A DNA stretch of 64,000 bases from Planctomycetota bacterium (GTDB lineage Bacteria; Planctomycetota; UBA1135; GCA-002686595): the NCBI GenBank assembly GCA_016220085.1, contig JACRIN010000083.1:48556-112555 (forward strand), in the 5' to 3' direction. The notes under the pieces were generated by a model. That model had not been told where the DNA came from. It worked only from the letters and a program-made list of their open reading frames with translations, and ran no database searches. Every line of letters begins with the position of its first letter. Within the stretch, counting starts at the first letter, position 1. Below, in pieces: positions 61,819-64,000 of this stretch. The translations under genes and the position numbers were made by a program.

Positions 61819-62646
61819 TCAGTAGCTCTCGGCCTTGGAGGGGAACTCCGCGGCCTTGACGTCGCGAACGTAGTGCTCGAACGCGCCCTGCATCGCCTTG
61901 CCGATCTCGGCGTAGCGGCGCACGAAGCGCGGATGGAAGCGCGTGTAGAGCCCGAGCATGTCGTGCGTGACCAAGATCTGTCCGTCGCAGCCCGCGCCGG
62001 CGCCGATGCCGATCACCGGCACGCTGACGGATTTCGACACCTCGGCGGCGAGCGTCGCCGGCACCTTTTCGATCACGATCGCGAACACGCCCGCGGCTTC
62101 GAGCGCCTTCGCGTCGCGGCGCACCTCGTCGGCCTCCTCGGGCTCGGTCGCGCGCACCTGGTACGTGCCGAAGCGGTGGATCGACTGCGGCGTGAGGCCC
62201 AAGTGCCCCATCACCGGGATGCCGACGCCGACGATCTTCTCGATCGTCTTCGCGATCGCGGCGCCGCCCTCGAGCTTGACCGCTTCCGCGCCGGCTTCCT
62301 TGATCATGCGCCCGGCGTTGCGCAGCGCTTCGTCCGCGTTGACCTGGAACGACATGAACGGCATGTCGGCGACGACGAGCGCGCGCTCGACGCCGCGGGA
62401 GACGACCTCGGTGTGGTAGAGCATCTGCTCCAACGTCACGCGCACGGTCGTCTCGTGGCCCTGGATCACCATGCCGGCCGAATCGCCGACGAGCACGACG
62501 TCGATGCCGGATTCGTCGACCAGTTGGGCCGTCAGAAAGTCGTAGGCGGTCAGCGCCGCGATCTTCTCGCCGCGCTGCTTCATCTGCACGAGCGAGCGCG
62601 TCGTCACCTTCTTCGTCACGGCGCTCGCCTTGGGTTTGCTCGGCAT
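61819..62646 (-). CDS. panB: 3-methyl-2-oxobutanoate hydroxymethyltransferase
   Basis: 275 residues from the ATG at 62646; a TTG three codons earlier is less likely. Family motifs are ALTAYDFLTAQLVDESGID, VLVGDSAGMV, DMPFMSFQ, EGG (VKLEGGAAIA), the catalytic Glu in VIEKVP, and GIGAGAGCDGQILVTHDMLG. It transfers a hydroxymethyl group from methylene-tetrahydrofolate to ketoisovalerate, the first committed step to pantothenate and coenzyme A. Length is typical (about 265-280). panC is not in the window. The gene starts 10 bp after the stop of the FAD dehydrogenase gene. Confidence 0.97.
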   Translation of the reverse strand: MPSKPKASAVTKKVTTRSLVQMKQRGEKIAALTAYDFLTAQLVDESGIDVVLVGDSAGMVIQGHETTVRVTLEQMLYHTEVVSRGVERALVVADMPFMSFQVNADEALRNAGRMIKEAGAEAVKLEGGAAIAKTIEKIVGVGIPVMGHLGLTPQSIHRFGTYQVRATEPEEADEVRRDAKALEAAGVFAIVIEKVPATLAAEVSKSVSVPVIGIGAGAGCDGQILVTHDMLGLYTRFHPRFVRRYAEIGKAMQGAFEHYVRDVKAAEFPSKAESY

Positions 62647-62656
62647 GCGTCCCAAC

Positions 62657-64000
62657 CTACCGCGCCGTGCTCGGCCGCGCGAGCGAGTCGAGGTAGGACA
62701 ACGCCGCGTTGGCGCCGTCGAGCGCCGCGCTCATGATCCCGCCCGCGTAGCCCGCGCCCTCGCCGAGGGGGTACAGGTTCGAGATGCCGCGCGCGAGCCG
62801 GGACACTCGGTCGCGCGGCACGCGCACCGGCCCCGAGCTGCGCGATTCGAGACCGACGAAGAGCCCGTCGGCGCTCGCGAAGCCCGGCAGCTGGCGATCG
62901 AAGCGCTCCAGCGCTCGCGCGAGAGCGCCGCGCGCGACCGGCGGCACGAGCTCGTCGAGCCGCGCCGGCACCGTGCCGAACGGATACGTCGAATGGCGCA
63001 CGCTCGCGGCTTTGCGGCCGGCGAGGAAGTCCGCGGCGGTCTGCGCGGGCGCGGTGTAGTCGCCGCCGCCCGCTTCGAAGAAGCGCGCTTCGAGCTCGCG
63101 CTGGAAACGCACGCCGTCGAACGGTTCGGAGCCGAACTCCGCGGTCCCGAACGTCGTCACCAACGCCGCGGTCGCCCAGCCCGACGAGTGCCGCGAGTTG
63201 CTCATGCCGTTGGTGCAGAGCAAACCCGGCTCGTTGACGCTCGCGACGATGCGACCGCCGGGGCACATGCAGAACGAATACGCCGCCGGAAGCGCGCCAT
63301 CCGACTTCGAGATCAGGCTGTAGCTCGCCGCGCCGAGCTGCTTCGTCGCCGCGCCGTAGCGCGCGCGATCGACGAGCTCCTGCGGGTGTTCGATCCGTAG
63401 CCCGAGCTGGAACGGCTTCGCCTCGAAGGGCACGCCTTGCGCGTGCAACGTCCGCCACGTGTCGCGGGCGGAATGGCCGACCGCGAGGAAGCAGACGTCG
63501 CATTCGATCGGCCCGACCGTCGTGTCCGCGGCGACGATCGCTCGCTCGCCCTCACCGCGCATGCCGAGACCTTCGAGACGCGTGCGGAAGAGGAAACGCA
63601 CGCCGTCGGCTTCCATGCGCCGCCGCAACTCCGGCAGGATGCGATGCAAGCGATCGGTGCCGATGTGCGCGAGCGAGTCGTACGCGATCGACGGCGGCGC
63701 GCCGCAGGCGACGAGTTCGTCGAGCAACACGACCTCCAACGGATCGTCGACGCGCGTGTAGATCTTGCCGTCCGAATACGTGCCCGCGCCGCCCTCGCCG
63801 AAGAGCAAGTTGGCTTCGGGATCGACCACGCGCGTGCGGTGGAACTGCACCAGCGGCCGCGAGCGCTCCTCGACCGGCGGCCCGCGCTCGATCAAAGTCA
63901 CCGCGAGGCCGTTCTTCGCGAGCAGCCACGCCGCGAAGAGCCCCGCGGGGCCGGAGCCGACGACCAGCGCTCGCCGAGCTCGCGCGGCGTCGTCGAGCCC
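62657..64000 (-). CDS. FAD-dependent dehydrogenase (COG2509-like), truncated by window edge
   Basis: The open frame runs off the right end; 447 codons are visible. Close to the edge is an FAD-binding VVGSGPAGLFAAWLL motif (about 63920-63970), so the missing N-terminus is probably short or a small extra domain. Other family features are GEGGAGTYSDGKIYTR, VGHSARDTW, YSFCMCPGGRIVAS and YPLGEGAGYAGGIMSAALDG near the C-terminus. These are typical of the large uncharacterised NAD(FAD)-utilising dehydrogenases found widely in bacteria. The natural substrate is not known. panB starts 10 bp downstream in the same direction. Confidence 0.85.
   Translation of the reverse strand, partial: GLDDAARARRALVVGSGPAGLFAAWLLAKNGLAVTLIERGPPVEERSRPLVQFHRTRVVDPEANLLFGEGGAGTYSDGKIYTRVDDPLEVVLLDELVACGAPPSIAYDSLAHIGTDRLHRILPELRRRMEADGVRFLFRTRLEGLGMRGEGERAIVAADTTVGPIECDVCFLAVGHSARDTWRTLHAQGVPFEAKPFQLGLRIEHPQELVDRARYGAATKQLGAASYSLISKSDGALPAAYSFCMCPGGRIVASVNEPGLLCTNGMSNSRHSSGWATAALVTTFGTAEFGSEPFDGVRFQRELEARFFEAGGGDYTAPAQTAADFLAGRKAASVRHSTYPFGTVPARLDELVPPVARGALARALERFDRQLPGFASADGLFVGLESRSSGPVRVPRDRVSRLARGISNLYPLGEGAGYAGGIMSAALDGANAALSYLDSLARPSTAR

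Overview
The window is about 64 kb of very GC-rich, tightly packed bacterial DNA. Genes lie on both strands and often overlap by GTGA/ATGA, and GTG and TTG starts are common. TonB receptor, LolC/E-LolD, lipoproteins and a vitamin B12 (BtuFCD-type) importer indicate a diderm. A sigma factor fused to a membrane segment and carboxypeptidase-regulatory-like beta-sandwich domains, a membrane spermidine-synthase-like/TPR fusion and characteristic secreted proteins suggest Planctomycetota. That assignment is inference; no rRNA is present to settle it.

Layout. 1-2431: a BsuBI/PstI-type restriction-modification pair with convergent, overlapping genes, followed by a tRNA-like 3' remnant that may mark an island edge. 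2584-10997: envelope and carbohydrate genes: a small membrane protein, a TonB-dependent receptor coupled to a lipoprotein with two tandem glycosidase-like domains, a methyltransferase, a GT2-TPR glycosyltransferase and a GH113-like enzyme. 11183-23457: tRNA-Arg(TCG), the spermidine-synthase-like fusion, a minus-strand operon leuS-tldE-tldD-glycosyltransferase-RNase R, and tRNA-Ala(GGC).

23656-28542 is a four-gene operon: a divergent sigma-like protein, a TPR-like protein, a 59-residue membrane peptide and a giant anchored beta-sandwich protein. It is followed by lysS and the LolC/E and LolD lipoprotein-release genes. 32311-35733 holds a JmjC-like protein and the sigma-TM-beta-sandwich fusion, which looks like a one-chain version of parts of the 23656-28542 operon. 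35831-40081 is an isoprenoid/housekeeping operon, xseB-ispA-dxs-nadK.

40401-47005 is cobalamin themed: a B12-binding radical SAM protein, a membrane glycosyltransferase-like protein, and BtuFCD-type transporter genes under a cobalamin riboswitch. 47064-64000 is mixed: a secreted unknown, OsmC, a YtcJ-like amidohydrolase, an SDR, a secreted protein, asd-lysC, an S1 RNA-binding protein, a frameshifted DUF1992 gene, a duplicated fragment of a Gfo/Idh gene, a YceK-like lipoprotein, the Gfo/Idh-GMC oxidoreductase pair, panB and a truncated FAD-dependent dehydrogenase.

The observation most likely to be new is the pairing of sigma-like modules with extracytoplasmic beta-sandwich domains, seen once as a single membrane-tethered polypeptide and once as a split operon.
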